A stretch of DNA of 50,173 nucleotides from an uncultured Collinsella sp. (GTDB lineage: Bacteria; Actinomycetota; Coriobacteriia; Coriobacteriales; Coriobacteriaceae): NCBI GenBank assembly GCA_947002045.1, contig CAMQJB010000013.1, forward strand, positions 1 to 50,173, in the 5' to 3' direction. This document shows, one piece after another, positions 33,123 through 41,259 of the stretch; position 1 is the first letter of the stretch, and the number at the start of each line of letters is the position of its first letter. A program made the position numbers and the translations under genes. The notes under the pieces were generated by a model. That model saw nothing but the letters and a program-made list of their open reading frames with translations, was not told the DNA's origin and ran no database searches.

Positions 33123-35042
33123 CTACTCCAGCTCAAACGCTCCGGTATAGAGCTGGTAGTAATACCCACGCTTGGCGATCAGCTCGTCGTGGTTGCCGCG
33201 CTCGATAATGCGGCCGTGGTCCAGGCAGATGATCGCGTCGGAGTTGCGCACGGTGGACAGGCGGTGCGCGATGACAAACGTCGTGCGGCCCTCCATGAGC
33301 TTGTCCATGCCCGCTTGCACGATGGCCTCGGTGCGGGTGTCGATGGAGCTCGTGGCCTCGTCCAGAATCATTGCCGGCGGATCGGCGACGGCGGCGCGTG
33401 CGATCGAGATCAGCTGGCGCTGGCCCTGCGACAGCTGGGCGCCGTTGCCGGTGAGCATCGTGTCGTAGCCGTCGGGCAGTCGGGTGATAAAGTCGTCGGC
33501 GCCCGCGAGCTTGGCTGCCGCGATGCACTCCTCGTCGGTGGCGTCCAGGTTGCCGTAGCGGATGTTATCCATCACGGTGCCGGTGAACAGGTTCACGTCC
33601 TGCAGTACCACGCCCAGCGAGCGGCGCAGATCGGCCTTGCGGATCTTGTTGACGTTGATGCCGTCGTAGCGGATCTTGCCATCGGCGATGTCATAGAAGC
33701 GGTTGATGAGGTTGGTGATGGTCGTCTTGCCGGCACCGGTGGCACCGACAAACGCGACCTTCTGGCCCGGCTTGGCAAACACGGACACGCCGTGCAGCAC
33801 CTCATGGTCGGGTGTGTATCCAAAGTCCACGTTGTCCATGACCAGGTCGCCGCGCAGCGGTACGTACTCGATCTCGCCGGTTGCGCGGTGCGGATGCTTC
33901 CACGCCCACATGCCGGTGTGGTGGTCGGCTTCCTCGAGCTGCCAGGTATCGGGGTTCACCTGCGCGTTGACGAGCGTCACGTAGCCTTCGTCGGTCTCGG
34001 GCTTCTCGTCGATGAGCTCAAAGATACGGTCGGCGCCGGCGAGGCCCATGACCACGGCGTTGATCTGCTGCGAGATCTGGCCGATCTGTCCGCAGAACTG
34101 CTTGGTCATGTTGAGGAACGGCACTACGACGGCGATGGACAGCGTCATGCCCGAGATGCTCAGGTTGGGCACGCCCAGCGCCAGGAAAATGCCGCCTGCC
34201 AGTGCGACCAGCACGTAGAGCAGGTTGCCCAGGTTCATAAGGATGGGCATGAGGATGTTGGCGTACATGTTGGCCTTCTGGGAAACCTCGAAGAGCTTTT
34301 CGTTGCGCTCGTCAAAATCGGCCTCGGCGGCAGACTCGTGGCAGAATGCCTTGACGACCTTCTGGCCGTTCATGACTTCCTCGATATGGCCCTCGACCAC
34401 GCCGAGCTCGGTCTGCTGCGCAATAAAGAAACGCGCGGAGTTGGAGCCGAGCAGCTTGGTCATAAAGGTCATAAAGGCGACGCCTGCCACAATGACCAGG
34501 CACATCCAAACGCTGTAGTACAGCATGATAAAGAACACCGTGACGATGACGATGGTCGTCATGAGCAGGTTGGGCAGCGACTGGCTGATCATCTGGCGCA
34601 GCGTGTCGATGTCGTTGGTGTAGTGGCTCATGATGTCGCCGCGCTGATGCGTGTCGAAGTAGCGGATCGGCAGGTCCTGCATGCGGTTGAACATCTTCTC
34701 GCGCAGCTTCTCGAGCGAGCCCTGCGTGACAATGGCCATGGCGCGGTTCCAGAAGAGCGAGGACAGGATGCCGACGCCGTAGATGCAGGCGAGGGTGGTC
34801 ACGAGCTGTGCGATCTTGGGCTGTGCGGCTTCCCAATCGCCCGACTGCCACGATTCGCTAATAATCTGCAGGGCGCTCTGAAGGAAGGTCGCGCCGATGG
34901 AGTTGATGATGGCGCAGAGTACCACGCCGACGACGACGAGGGGCAAAAGCACGGGGTAGAAGCCAAAGAGCGTCTTGATGAGGCGCGACATGGTGCCGCC
35001 CTTGCGGTTGAGCGCGCGCTCGGCGGTCGTTGCCTTACTCAT
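33123..35042 (-). CDS. ABC exporter half-transporter (second of pair)
   Basis: This 639-aa protein fuses a six-helix membrane domain (~30-330) to a nucleotide-binding domain. Visible motifs are Walker A VGATGAGKTT, a Q-loop in GVVLQDVNLF, signature LSQGQRQL, Walker B MILDEATSSID and the H-loop VIAHRLS. A ~50-residue insert between the domains has several acidic and Trp residues. The ATG at 35042 overlaps the stop of the partner gene by 8 bp, so the two are coupled and probably form a heterodimeric drug or lipid exporter. The motifs are complete here (the signature has Q for G at its fourth position). The MarR gene upstream suggests multidrug or metabolite efflux. Confidence 0.9.
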   Translation of the reverse strand: MSKATTAERALNRKGGTMSRLIKTLFGFYPVLLPLVVVGVVLCAIINSIGATFLQSALQIISESWQSGDWEAAQPKIAQLVTTLACIYGVGILSSLFWNRAMAIVTQGSLEKLREKMFNRMQDLPIRYFDTHQRGDIMSHYTNDIDTLRQMISQSLPNLLMTTIVIVTVFFIMLYYSVWMCLVIVAGVAFMTFMTKLLGSNSARFFIAQQTELGVVEGHIEEVMNGQKVVKAFCHESAAEADFDERNEKLFEVSQKANMYANILMPILMNLGNLLYVLVALAGGIFLALGVPNLSISGMTLSIAVVVPFLNMTKQFCGQIGQISQQINAVVMGLAGADRIFELIDEKPETDEGYVTLVNAQVNPDTWQLEEADHHTGMWAWKHPHRATGEIEYVPLRGDLVMDNVDFGYTPDHEVLHGVSVFAKPGQKVAFVGATGAGKTTITNLINRFYDIADGKIRYDGINVNKIRKADLRRSLGVVLQDVNLFTGTVMDNIRYGNLDATDEECIAAAKLAGADDFITRLPDGYDTMLTGNGAQLSQGQRQLISIARAAVADPPAMILDEATSSIDTRTEAIVQAGMDKLMEGRTTFVIAHRLSTVRNSDAIICLDHGRIIERGNHDELIAKRGYYYQLYTGAFELE

Positions 35043-36849
35043 GTGCCTCGCCTCCTTCCTGGGTCTGAGCTTGTGTTGCGGATGCCTCGGTGTCGGCCTC
35101 GACGGCCTCTTCGCCCTCGGCAGACATCTTGTTCTGCGAGGTAAAGGTCTCGCGGTAGATCTCGCTCGTCTTGAGCAGCTCATCGTGGTTGCCGATCTGC
35201 GCGATACGGCCGCCCTCCATGACGATGATGCGATCGGCGTCCTGCACGGAGCTAATGCGCTGGGCGATGATGAGCTTGGTCGTGTTGGGCAGATAGCTTG
35301 CCAGCCCTGCGCGGATCTTGGCGTCGGTCTTGGTGTCGACGGCGCTGGTGGAGTCGTCCAGGATCAAGATCTTGGGGCGACGCAGCAGGGCGCGCGCAAT
35401 GCACAGGCGCTGCTTCTGGCCGCCGGAAACATTGGAGCCGCCCTGCTCGATCCAGGTGTCGTAGCCCTTGGGGAAGCCGTCGACAAACTCATCGGCGCAG
35501 GCCAGATGCGCCGCCTCGCGGACTTCCTCGTCGGTGGCGTTCGGGTCGCCCCAGCGCAGGTTTTCGGCAATGGTGCCGCTAAACAGTACGTTTTTCTGCA
35601 GCACCATGGCCACCTGGTGGCGCAGGGCGTCCAAGTCGTAGTCGCGCACGTCCATGCCGCCCACGCGCACGGTGCCCTCGGTGGCGTCGTACAGGCGGGC
35701 GATGAGGTTAACGAGCGTGGACTTGGCCGAGCCGGTACCGCCGATGATGCCGATGGTTTCGCCGCTCTTAATGTGCAGGTCGATATCGTCGAGCGCCTGG
35801 CGCTTTGCATGCGCGGAATACTTAAAGCTCACGTGGTCAAAGTCGATGGAACCGTCGGCAACCTCGAGCACGGGCTCGGCGGGATCGGCGATCGTGGGCT
35901 CGGCGGCCAGCACCTCGGTAATGCGGTGCGCCGATTCGTCGGCCATGGTCACCATGACAAAGATCATCGACAGCTGCATCAGGCTCATGAGGATCGCGAA
36001 GCCATAGGTAAAGATCGAGGAGAGCTGGCCCACGTCGAACAGCGTGCCCTGGCTCGTGATGATGAGCTTGGATCCCAGGTAGATGATGACGACAAATGCG
36101 CCGTTGACGCAGATGTTCATCATGGGGTTGTTAAAGGCGAGCAGCTTCTCGGCGCGGGTGAAGTCCATCTGGACGTCGCGCGCGGCGGTGGCGAACTTCT
36201 CCTTCTCAAAGTCTTCGCGCACATAGCTCTTGACCACGCGCATGCCGGTGACGTTTTCCTCGACGGACTCGTTAAGGGCATCGTACTTGTGGAACACGCG
36301 CGAGAAGATGGGGCGCACCTTAAAGATGATAAAGAACAGCCCAAAGCCCAGCAGCGGAATGATGACCAGGTAGACCATGGCAACGCTGCCGCCCATGATA
36401 AACGCCATGGTAAAGGCGAAGATCAATACCAGCGGCGCGCGCACGGCGATACGGATGATCATCATAAAGGCCTGCTGCACGTTGTTGATATCGGTGGTCA
36501 GGCGCGTGACGAGCGAGGAGCTCGAGAACTCATCGATGTTGGCAAAGCTGAACGTCTGGATCTTGTAGAACAGGTCGTGACGCAGGTTCTTGGCGAAGCC
36601 GCAGCTCGCATGGCTGCAGGTGACGCCGGCGGCGGCACCAAAAGCAAGCGACGTCAGCGCGATGAGCACCAAAAAGCCCGCGGTGGGAAGCATCTCGGCT
36701 ACGGTGGCGCCGTCTTTGATGGCGTCGATCAGGTTGGCGGTGATAAATGGAATCAGCATCTCGCAGAGCACCTCGCCAAGCACGAGCAATGGCGTAGCAA
36801 CAGCGACTTTCATATAGTCGCGGATGCTGCCCGTGAGGGTTTTAATCAT
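35035..36849 (-). CDS. ABC exporter half-transporter (first of pair)
   Basis: This 604-aa half-transporter has six helices in residues ~15-310 and a nucleotide-binding domain with Walker A IGGTGSAKSTL (unusual GSAKS rather than GSGKS), Q-loop MVLQKNVLF, signature VSGGQKQRL, Walker B ILILDDSTSAVD and the Q-containing IAQRISS instead of an H-loop His. The LDD rather than LDE in Walker B removes the catalytic Glu. So this subunit probably has the degenerate site of a heterodimeric exporter, with its partner providing the consensus residues, as in BmrCD/TM287-288-like pairs. It overlaps both neighbours by 8 bp. The C-terminal tail is Glu/Ala-rich. Confidence 0.9.
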   Translation of the reverse strand: MIKTLTGSIRDYMKVAVATPLLVLGEVLCEMLIPFITANLIDAIKDGATVAEMLPTAGFLVLIALTSLAFGAAAGVTCSHASCGFAKNLRHDLFYKIQTFSFANIDEFSSSSLVTRLTTDINNVQQAFMMIIRIAVRAPLVLIFAFTMAFIMGGSVAMVYLVIIPLLGFGLFFIIFKVRPIFSRVFHKYDALNESVEENVTGMRVVKSYVREDFEKEKFATAARDVQMDFTRAEKLLAFNNPMMNICVNGAFVVIIYLGSKLIITSQGTLFDVGQLSSIFTYGFAILMSLMQLSMIFVMVTMADESAHRITEVLAAEPTIADPAEPVLEVADGSIDFDHVSFKYSAHAKRQALDDIDLHIKSGETIGIIGGTGSAKSTLVNLIARLYDATEGTVRVGGMDVRDYDLDALRHQVAMVLQKNVLFSGTIAENLRWGDPNATDEEVREAAHLACADEFVDGFPKGYDTWIEQGGSNVSGGQKQRLCIARALLRRPKILILDDSTSAVDTKTDAKIRAGLASYLPNTTKLIIAQRISSVQDADRIIVMEGGRIAQIGNHDELLKTSEIYRETFTSQNKMSAEGEEAVEADTEASATQAQTQEGGEAHE

Positions 36850-37348
36850 CCAGTTCCTCCCAGGTTACACGGATTTTCTCGAGCATTTCGGCGAGCTGCT
36901 CGCGCTCGTCGTGAGTGAGGGCACTAAAGGCCCGTTCTCTAAAGCGGATGCGGGCCGCCTGGTCGATGCGGGCGTTTTCCCGGCCGGTTTCGGTCAGGCG
37001 AATGGTGAGCTGCCGTCGATCCTTGGGGTTACGGCTGCGCTCGATGAGACCGTTGACCTCGAGCTTGGACAGGATCTCGGAAAGCGACCCCGGCTTGAGG
37101 TCAAAGTGCATGCCGAGTTCCTGCTGCGACATCTCGCCGCCGGGCTGCTTGGCCAGCAGGCAGATGATGGGCGCCTTGCCGGACACGCCTCCGCCATGAA
37201 AATGCATGTAATGGCCGCAAAAACCCAGGCCGCTCAGGATGCGCTTGGCGAGTTTGCCTTCGGCACTGGCCGCTTCGGGTACATCCGCCGGCTGTGACGG
37301 GTCGCCGCCGGGCTCGTGCGAACAAAGGTTAAGAGGTTCATCGCACAT
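36842..37348 (-). CDS. MarR-family regulator of the ABC exporter
   Basis: This 168-aa regulator has a Gly/Pro-rich N-terminal tail of ~30 residues and a MarR winged helix: MSQQELGMHFDLKPGSLSEILSKLEVNGLIER followed by the wing RNPKDRRQLTIRLTETGR. Its stop overlaps the ATG of the first exporter subunit by 8 bp. MarR proteins commonly repress their own operon until a ligand binds. A ribosome site GAAAGGAG lies ~11 bp before the ATG. An inverted repeat upstream (37370-37405) is a good operator candidate. HMHFHGGG-like histidines near residue 50 could bind metal, but this is not demonstrated. Confidence 0.88.
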   Translation of the reverse strand: MCDEPLNLCSHEPGGDPSQPADVPEAASAEGKLAKRILSGLGFCGHYMHFHGGGVSGKAPIICLLAKQPGGEMSQQELGMHFDLKPGSLSEILSKLEVNGLIERSRNPKDRRQLTIRLTETGRENARIDQAARIRFRERAFSALTHDEREQLAEMLEKIRVTWEELDD

Positions 37349-37369
37349 GAATTAGTGTTGCTCCTTTCT

Positions 37370-37405
37370 TTAGTTAGGTAGTGGAATTGTTTTGTGCCTA
37401 ACCAA
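37370..37405 (-). promoter_or_regulatory. Candidate MarR operator
   Basis: TTAGTTAGG (37370-37378) and CCTAACCAA (37397-37405) form an inverted repeat with one mismatch and an 18-bp spacer, 22 bp upstream of the marR start codon. It would fit autorepression by position. Confidence 0.5.
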
Positions 37406-37705
37406 TCTAGGAGCATGAGAAATGAATGTCAAGGTACCAAACTTATTAAGTTACGGCGTTTTGCCAAACGCCGTAACCGCTCGACGTTGCAAACGTTCCT
37501 AAGCGGCAATCTGGCGTTCAATCGTCGGGCATGGCCACAAGGCCTATGCCCTCCTCTTTCACGTCACCTTGCTCGCTTAGGAACGCTTTCGCTGTCCGTC
37601 CTCAATCTGCAGCGCTGCCTCGGTTGGCATTTGAGTGATCCGTGGGGGACGGAGGAAAACGAATCATTTTGGGCTGCGGTGACACCCTTTCGAAGTTGCT
37701 TTGTC

Positions 37706-37861
37706 CAAAACTATGCCGGATTACTACGATGAATTCGAAATATCAGACCTCGGCATTGTTTTTCGTAAAATCACAAGCTGTCTACCTGCGGTTTTGCCGG
37801 AGTGCAATTCGTTGTGGTTGGAGGCTAACGGTTTATCGTAGTAATCCGGCATAGTTTTGGA
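37706..37861. repeat. Inverted-repeat element with perfect 26-bp arms
   Basis: The arms at 37706-37731 (CCAAAACTATGCCGG...ACGAT) and 37836-37861 are exact reverse complements. The inside shares TCTACCTGCGGTTTT, GTAAAATC-like and GGTTTATCGTAGTA-like segments with the element at 28132-28293. No coding potential. Confidence 0.85.
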
Positions 37862-38041
37862 ATGGTAGTAAATAGGTGGCAGCTACTGTGCCGCTACCGC
37901 CGCGATTTTGCCTCCCATTTCCGTAACCTTTCCGCAACAATGTGCCCTCCTCGGCGCCTGCGCCCGCTTGCAACGCCCCCTGCGCTACACTTAGTCGCAC
38001 TATGGCGCCGTCGCGTCGCACCCGACCCAAGGGGGACACTC

Positions 38042-38866
38042 ATGAAGAACACTCAGCTGCTGCTGATCAACGATATGTGCGGCTACGGTAAGGTCGCGCT
38101 TTCTGCCATGCTGCCGGTGCTGTCGCACATGGGTTACCGTATCCACAACCTGCCGACGGCCCTCGTTTCCGATACGCTCAACTACCCCAAGTTTTACATC
38201 CACGACACCACGGAGTACGTGCGTCAGAGTCTTGCCATCTGGGAGGAGCTCGGCTTTGAATTCGACGCCATCTCGACCGGCTTTATCGTGACCGAGGAAG
38301 AGGCGCGCATCATCTCGGACTTTTGCCACCGCCGTTCGCAAAAAGGCACCAAGGTGTTCGTCGACCCCATCATGGCCGACAACGGCAGGCTCTACGCCGG
38401 CGTGCCCGAATCGACCATCGGCCTTATGCGCAGCCTGGTCGAGTGCGCCGACTACGCGGTGCCCAACTATACCGAGGCGTGTCTGCTCACCGATACGCCT
38501 ATGGCCGAGCAGATTACGGCCGATGAGGCTCGTGCGCTCGTGGACGCCATGCTCGCGCTGGGCGCCAAGTCGGTGGTCATTACGAGCGCGAAGGTCGACG
38601 GGGCGAGTGCCGTCATCGGCTACGACCATGTGGCGGGAGAGTACTTCACGATTCCCTTTGAGCTGATCCCGGTGTATTTCCCGGGCACGGGCGATACGTT
38701 CTCGTCGGTGCTCGTGGGTCGCGTTATGGCCGGCTGGAGCTTACAGCGTGCGACGACCGACGCCATGCGTGTGGTGGCCGAGCTTATCGAGCGCAATGCC
38801 GACCAAGAAGACAAGTCGGCCGGCCTTCCCATCGAGGCCTGCCTGGATGTGATCGACCATGAGTAA
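38042..38866 (+). CDS. Pyridoxal/pyridoxamine kinase-like protein (ribokinase fold)
   Basis: This 274-aa protein resembles PdxY/PdxK-type kinases that phosphorylate pyridoxal, pyridoxine or pyridoxamine in B6 salvage. It begins LLINDMCGYGKVALSAMLPVLSHMGYRIHNLPTALVS, close to the PdxY N-terminus. VDPIMADNGRLYAG is a conserved segment, VPNYTEACLLT follows, and VYFPGTGDTFSSVL is the anion-hole motif with the catalytic Asp. The ATG at 38042 has AAGGGGGAC upstream; the longer open frame runs into intergenic sequence. The next gene overlaps its end by 8 bp. Confidence 0.87.
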   Translation: MKNTQLLLINDMCGYGKVALSAMLPVLSHMGYRIHNLPTALVSDTLNYPKFYIHDTTEYVRQSLAIWEELGFEFDAISTGFIVTEEEARIISDFCHRRSQKGTKVFVDPIMADNGRLYAGVPESTIGLMRSLVECADYAVPNYTEACLLTDTPMAEQITADEARALVDAMLALGAKSVVITSAKVDGASAVIGYDHVAGEYFTIPFELIPVYFPGTGDTFSSVLVGRVMAGWSLQRATTDAMRVVAELIERNADQEDKSAGLPIEACLDVIDHE

Positions 38867-39188
38867 CGCCGGCGAGGGCGGCATCAAGCCTGCGGGCGAG
38901 AACGGGCCGCTCGGTGCGCCGCGTGGCAAGCGTCCGCGTATCCGCGTGAGCTGCGTGGACCAGCTGGGTGCGTGCCGTTGTCACCATGGTCACAAGCCGG
39001 GAGACGTCTTCGACTTCGATCGAGACCGCGGCAAGATGTGCGCTATGGCCTGTCACGTGGGCTTTCCCTATATCGATATCCTGCGCTACGGCGGAACCGT
39101 GCCTGGCAACGAGCCCGGTACGGCAAAGTTCTGCTGCCCCGAGGTCGATACGCTGAACGTTTGGCTTGCCGAGGTCGTCGACGAGTAG
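38859..39188 (+). CDS. TIGR04076-like small Cys-rich protein
   Basis: This 109-aa protein overlaps the kinase gene by 8 bp (ATG inside its end), so it is translationally coupled. After a polar N-terminal tail, it carries RIRVSCVDQLGACRCHHGHKPGDVF, then CAMACHVGFPYIDILRYGG and CCPEVDTLNVWLAEV. This order of Cys/His residues and the FPYI..LRYGG block fit the TIGR04076 family of unknown function. The cluster of Cys and His suggests metal binding. A link to B6 metabolism rests only on gene order. Confidence 0.7.
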   Translation: MSNAGEGGIKPAGENGPLGAPRGKRPRIRVSCVDQLGACRCHHGHKPGDVFDFDRDRGKMCAMACHVGFPYIDILRYGGTVPGNEPGTAKFCCPEVDTLNVWLAEVVDE

Positions 39189-39196
39189 CTGAGCGC

Positions 39197-39229
39197 AATG
39201 TGACAAAGGGACAGTTCTTTTGTCACATT
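39197..39229. repeat. REP-like palindrome (TGTGACAAAGGGA family)
   Basis: AATGTGACAAAGGGA and TTCTTTTGTCACATT face each other with a slightly decayed right arm. It lies 9 bp after the TIGR04076-like gene. Confidence 0.8.
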
Positions 39230-39255
39230 CGCGGGTGGTGTCCCTTCTTTTTGCT

Positions 39256-39261
39256 TATAAT
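39256..39261 (+). promoter_or_regulatory. Candidate -10 box before the first DUF4143 ATPase gene
   Basis: TATAAT at 39256-39261 lies just before the triple repeat. A transcript from it would start near 39268 and carry the repeats in its leader. Confidence 0.4.
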
Positions 39262-39264
39262 CTC

Positions 39265-39363
39265 AAATCTCTGCATTTCATCAGATTTTAGGTTCTAAAA
39301 ATTCTGCGTTTCATCGATAATCAAGCGTATAAAACTTTGCATTTCATTTGATGACACCGAGGG
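39265..39363 (+). repeat. Three 33-bp-period direct repeats upstream of an AAA/DUF4143 ATPase
   Basis: TGCATTTCAT at 39272-39281, TGCGTTTCAT at 39305-39314 and TGCATTTCAT at 39338-39347 are spaced exactly 33 bp apart. Each is preceded by an A-rich stretch (AAATCTC, AAAATTC, AAAACTT) and followed by a GAT-like triplet. The last ends just before the ribosome site of the ATPase gene. Confidence 0.8.
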
Positions 39364-39371
39364 GAGAGCCT

Positions 39372-40733
39372 ATGCTGCGCAGGAAAATAGCGGCAGAGCT
39401 GGAGCGTTGGCTGAAGTCTTCCGAGCAAAAGGCCTTGTTCATTACGGGTTCTCGCCAGATTGGCAAAAGCTATTCGATTCGCGCATTTGGCAAAGCCAAC
39501 CATGCAACCTACATCGAGCTTAACCTCATGGAAAACCGCCAGGCAAAAGATGCTCTTCTCGAGGCGCGGAATGCCGATGATTTCATCAGCAGGGTGACGC
39601 TTCTTTCGGGAAAGTCGATTGCGCCAGGCAAAACGCTCGTGTTTATCGATGAGGTCCAAGAGGCCCCCGACATCATGACGATGGCAAAGTTCCTTGTTGA
39701 GGACGGGAGGTGCCGCTGGGCGTTTTCGGGGTCAATGCTCGGGACTCAGTTCAAGGGCGTCAGGTCCTATCCCGTGGGGTATGTCCACGAGCTTAGGATG
39801 TTCCCGCTCGATTTTGAGGAGTTTTGCTGGGCAACCGGGGTGAGCGAGGGGGCTCGCCAAACGATACGTGACGCGTGTATCAGCGAGAGGCCCGTTCCTG
39901 ATTACATTCATGACGCGATGATGGCAAACTTCAGGACCTATACCGTTGTCGGCGGAATGCCGGAGGTCGTGCAGCGTTTCCTTGACACGCAGGGCGACCT
40001 TACCTCTGTTCGTCAGCTACAGTCAGAGCTCAACGAACAGTACCGGCGGGATATCTCCAAGTATGCAAGCGGGCGAGCCCTTCAGGTGCAGAGCATTTAC
40101 GATCAGCTCCCTATTATGCTCGAGGGCGAAAACAAGCGCTTCGTGCTCAATTCCATTGACCCCAAGGCTCACTACGAGAAGTATCAGCGAGATTTTGTAT
40201 GGCTTGTCGATGCCGGCGTTGCTCTCAAAGCCGATATCGTAACCGAGCCAAAATCGCCCTTGCTCAAGACGGCACGGCCATCGCAGTTCAAGCTATATCA
40301 ATCGGATACGGGCATGTTGATGGCGCGCTACCCCGTCGGAGTCGCCCAAGCGGCGTATCTTGATAGCAAGGAGCCCAATCTGGGCGGCATTTACGAAAAC
40401 GTGGTGGCCCAGCAGCTGGCTGCCCAAAATCGCCAGCTTTACTACTATCAGACAAAAAAGCGCGGTGAAGTGGACTTTGTGGTCGATGGACCGGATGGGA
40501 CGGCTGTTCCGATCGAGGTTAAATCGGGCTCCTATTACCACGCGCACGCTGCGCTCGGTCATGTGCTTGATACGGCTGAATATGGCGTAAGGCTCGGGAT
40601 TGTTTTCTCGAGAGGCAACGTTGAGCGCAACGGAGCGGTTCTCTATTTGCCGCTATATGCGACCTGGGCCCTTTCGGATGTTTTGGGCGACTCCTGCGCC
40701 GAGGGGATAAAGCTGGAGGTCAAGCCGGTCTAG
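39372..40733 (+). CDS. AAA-family ATPase with DUF4143 nuclease-like C-terminus (1)
   Basis: This 453-aa protein has an N-terminal ATPase with Walker A ITGSRQIGKSYS (residues ~27-38), Walker B TLVFIDEVQEA and sensor WAFSGSMLG, then the long FPLDFEEFCWA and VGGMPEVVQRFL segments typical of AAA_14/DUF4143 proteins. The C-terminal region has GEVDFVV...VPIEVKSG, the D...E-x-K pattern of PD-(D/E)xK nuclease-like folds. The ATG at 39372 has GGGGAGAG upstream. The cellular role of this family is not established. A second, diverged member lies at 41260-42630, and both have three 33-bp-spaced repeats upstream. Confidence 0.85.
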   Translation: MLRRKIAAELERWLKSSEQKALFITGSRQIGKSYSIRAFGKANHATYIELNLMENRQAKDALLEARNADDFISRVTLLSGKSIAPGKTLVFIDEVQEAPDIMTMAKFLVEDGRCRWAFSGSMLGTQFKGVRSYPVGYVHELRMFPLDFEEFCWATGVSEGARQTIRDACISERPVPDYIHDAMMANFRTYTVVGGMPEVVQRFLDTQGDLTSVRQLQSELNEQYRRDISKYASGRALQVQSIYDQLPIMLEGENKRFVLNSIDPKAHYEKYQRDFVWLVDAGVALKADIVTEPKSPLLKTARPSQFKLYQSDTGMLMARYPVGVAQAAYLDSKEPNLGGIYENVVAQQLAAQNRQLYYYQTKKRGEVDFVVDGPDGTAVPIEVKSGSYYHAHAALGHVLDTAEYGVRLGIVFSRGNVERNGAVLYLPLYATWALSDVLGDSCAEGIKLEVKPV

Positions 40734-40744
40734 GGCTAGTCCCG

Positions 40745-40757
40745 GATGTGACAAAGG
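40745..40757. repeat. Half-site of the TGTGACAAAGG family
   Basis: ATGTGACAAAGGC lies after the first ATPase gene with no matching right arm. It seems to be a truncated REP-like copy. Confidence 0.5.
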
Positions 40758-40779
40758 CGTGGCCCGCGACCTCGATTGC

Positions 40780-41226
40780 CTACAGCTGCTCGAGCATAGC
40801 GGTGCAGCCGTCGAGTACGTCGCGGTAGGTGGCATCGAAATTGCCGGTGTACCAGGGGTCGGCCACGTCGCCGGGGCGCTCGGTCCAATCGAGCATGCGC
40901 GTAATCTTGCCGTCGGGGTCGTCGCCAAAGATGCGACGCAGGCCACGCGCGTTCTCGTCGTCCATATAGACAATGTGGTCCCAGTCGCCATACTCCGCGC
41001 GACGCACCTGACGTGCACGATGTGCGACGACGGGAATCCCGACCTCGCGCAGCTTGGCAACGGTACCGTGGTGTGGCGGGTTGCCGATCTCCTCGGTCGA
41101 GGTCGCAGCGGAGTCAATGACAAACTCGCCCGCGCGCCCGGCGCGCCGCACCAGCTCGGTAAACACCGACTCAGCCATCGTCGAGCGACAGATGTTGCCA
41201 TGGCAGATAAACAGTATGCGTTGCAT
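40780..41226 (-). CDS. Low-molecular-weight protein tyrosine phosphatase
   Basis: This 148-aa enzyme has the P-loop CHGNICRS at residues 8-15, with the nucleophile Cys8 and Arg14 (CX5R), and the general-acid Asp in DPWYTGNF near residue 122. Both are complete, so it should be active. The family dephosphorylates tyrosine or arginine residues and often controls capsule or stress pathways. It lies 33 bp after the second ATPase on the same strand and is convergent with the first, so it may be co-transcribed with an ATPase of unknown role. No tyrosine kinase gene is in the window. Confidence 0.92.
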   Translation of the reverse strand: MQRILFICHGNICRSTMAESVFTELVRRAGRAGEFVIDSAATSTEEIGNPPHHGTVAKLREVGIPVVAHRARQVRRAEYGDWDHIVYMDDENARGLRRIFGDDPDGKITRMLDWTERPGDVADPWYTGNFDATYRDVLDGCTAMLEQL

Positions 41227-41259
41227 GAGCGGTTTCCTTTCTAGGCGGTCGTGCAGGGC

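Larger units (their letters stand above)
37349..38041. other. Structured intergenic region
   Basis: This 693-bp gap has no convincing gene. It contains the MarR promoter and operator, a hairpin TTACGGCGTTT/AAACGCCGTAA (37451-37476), nested complementary segments CGTTCCTAAGCG and CGCTTAGGAACG (about 37494-37585), and the long inverted-repeat element at 37706-37861. The final ~180 bp lead to the kinase gene. Confidence 0.5.

Noticed and set aside
37437..38041. A small gene in the plus-strand frame upstream of the kinase
   Set aside because: Frames here cross inverted repeats, have no ribosome site and no recognisable protein features.
39265..39363. Minimal CRISPR or plasmid iterons
   Set aside because: Only three copies of a ~10 bp core, no replication or cas gene, and a location directly before a start codon favour an operator-like role.
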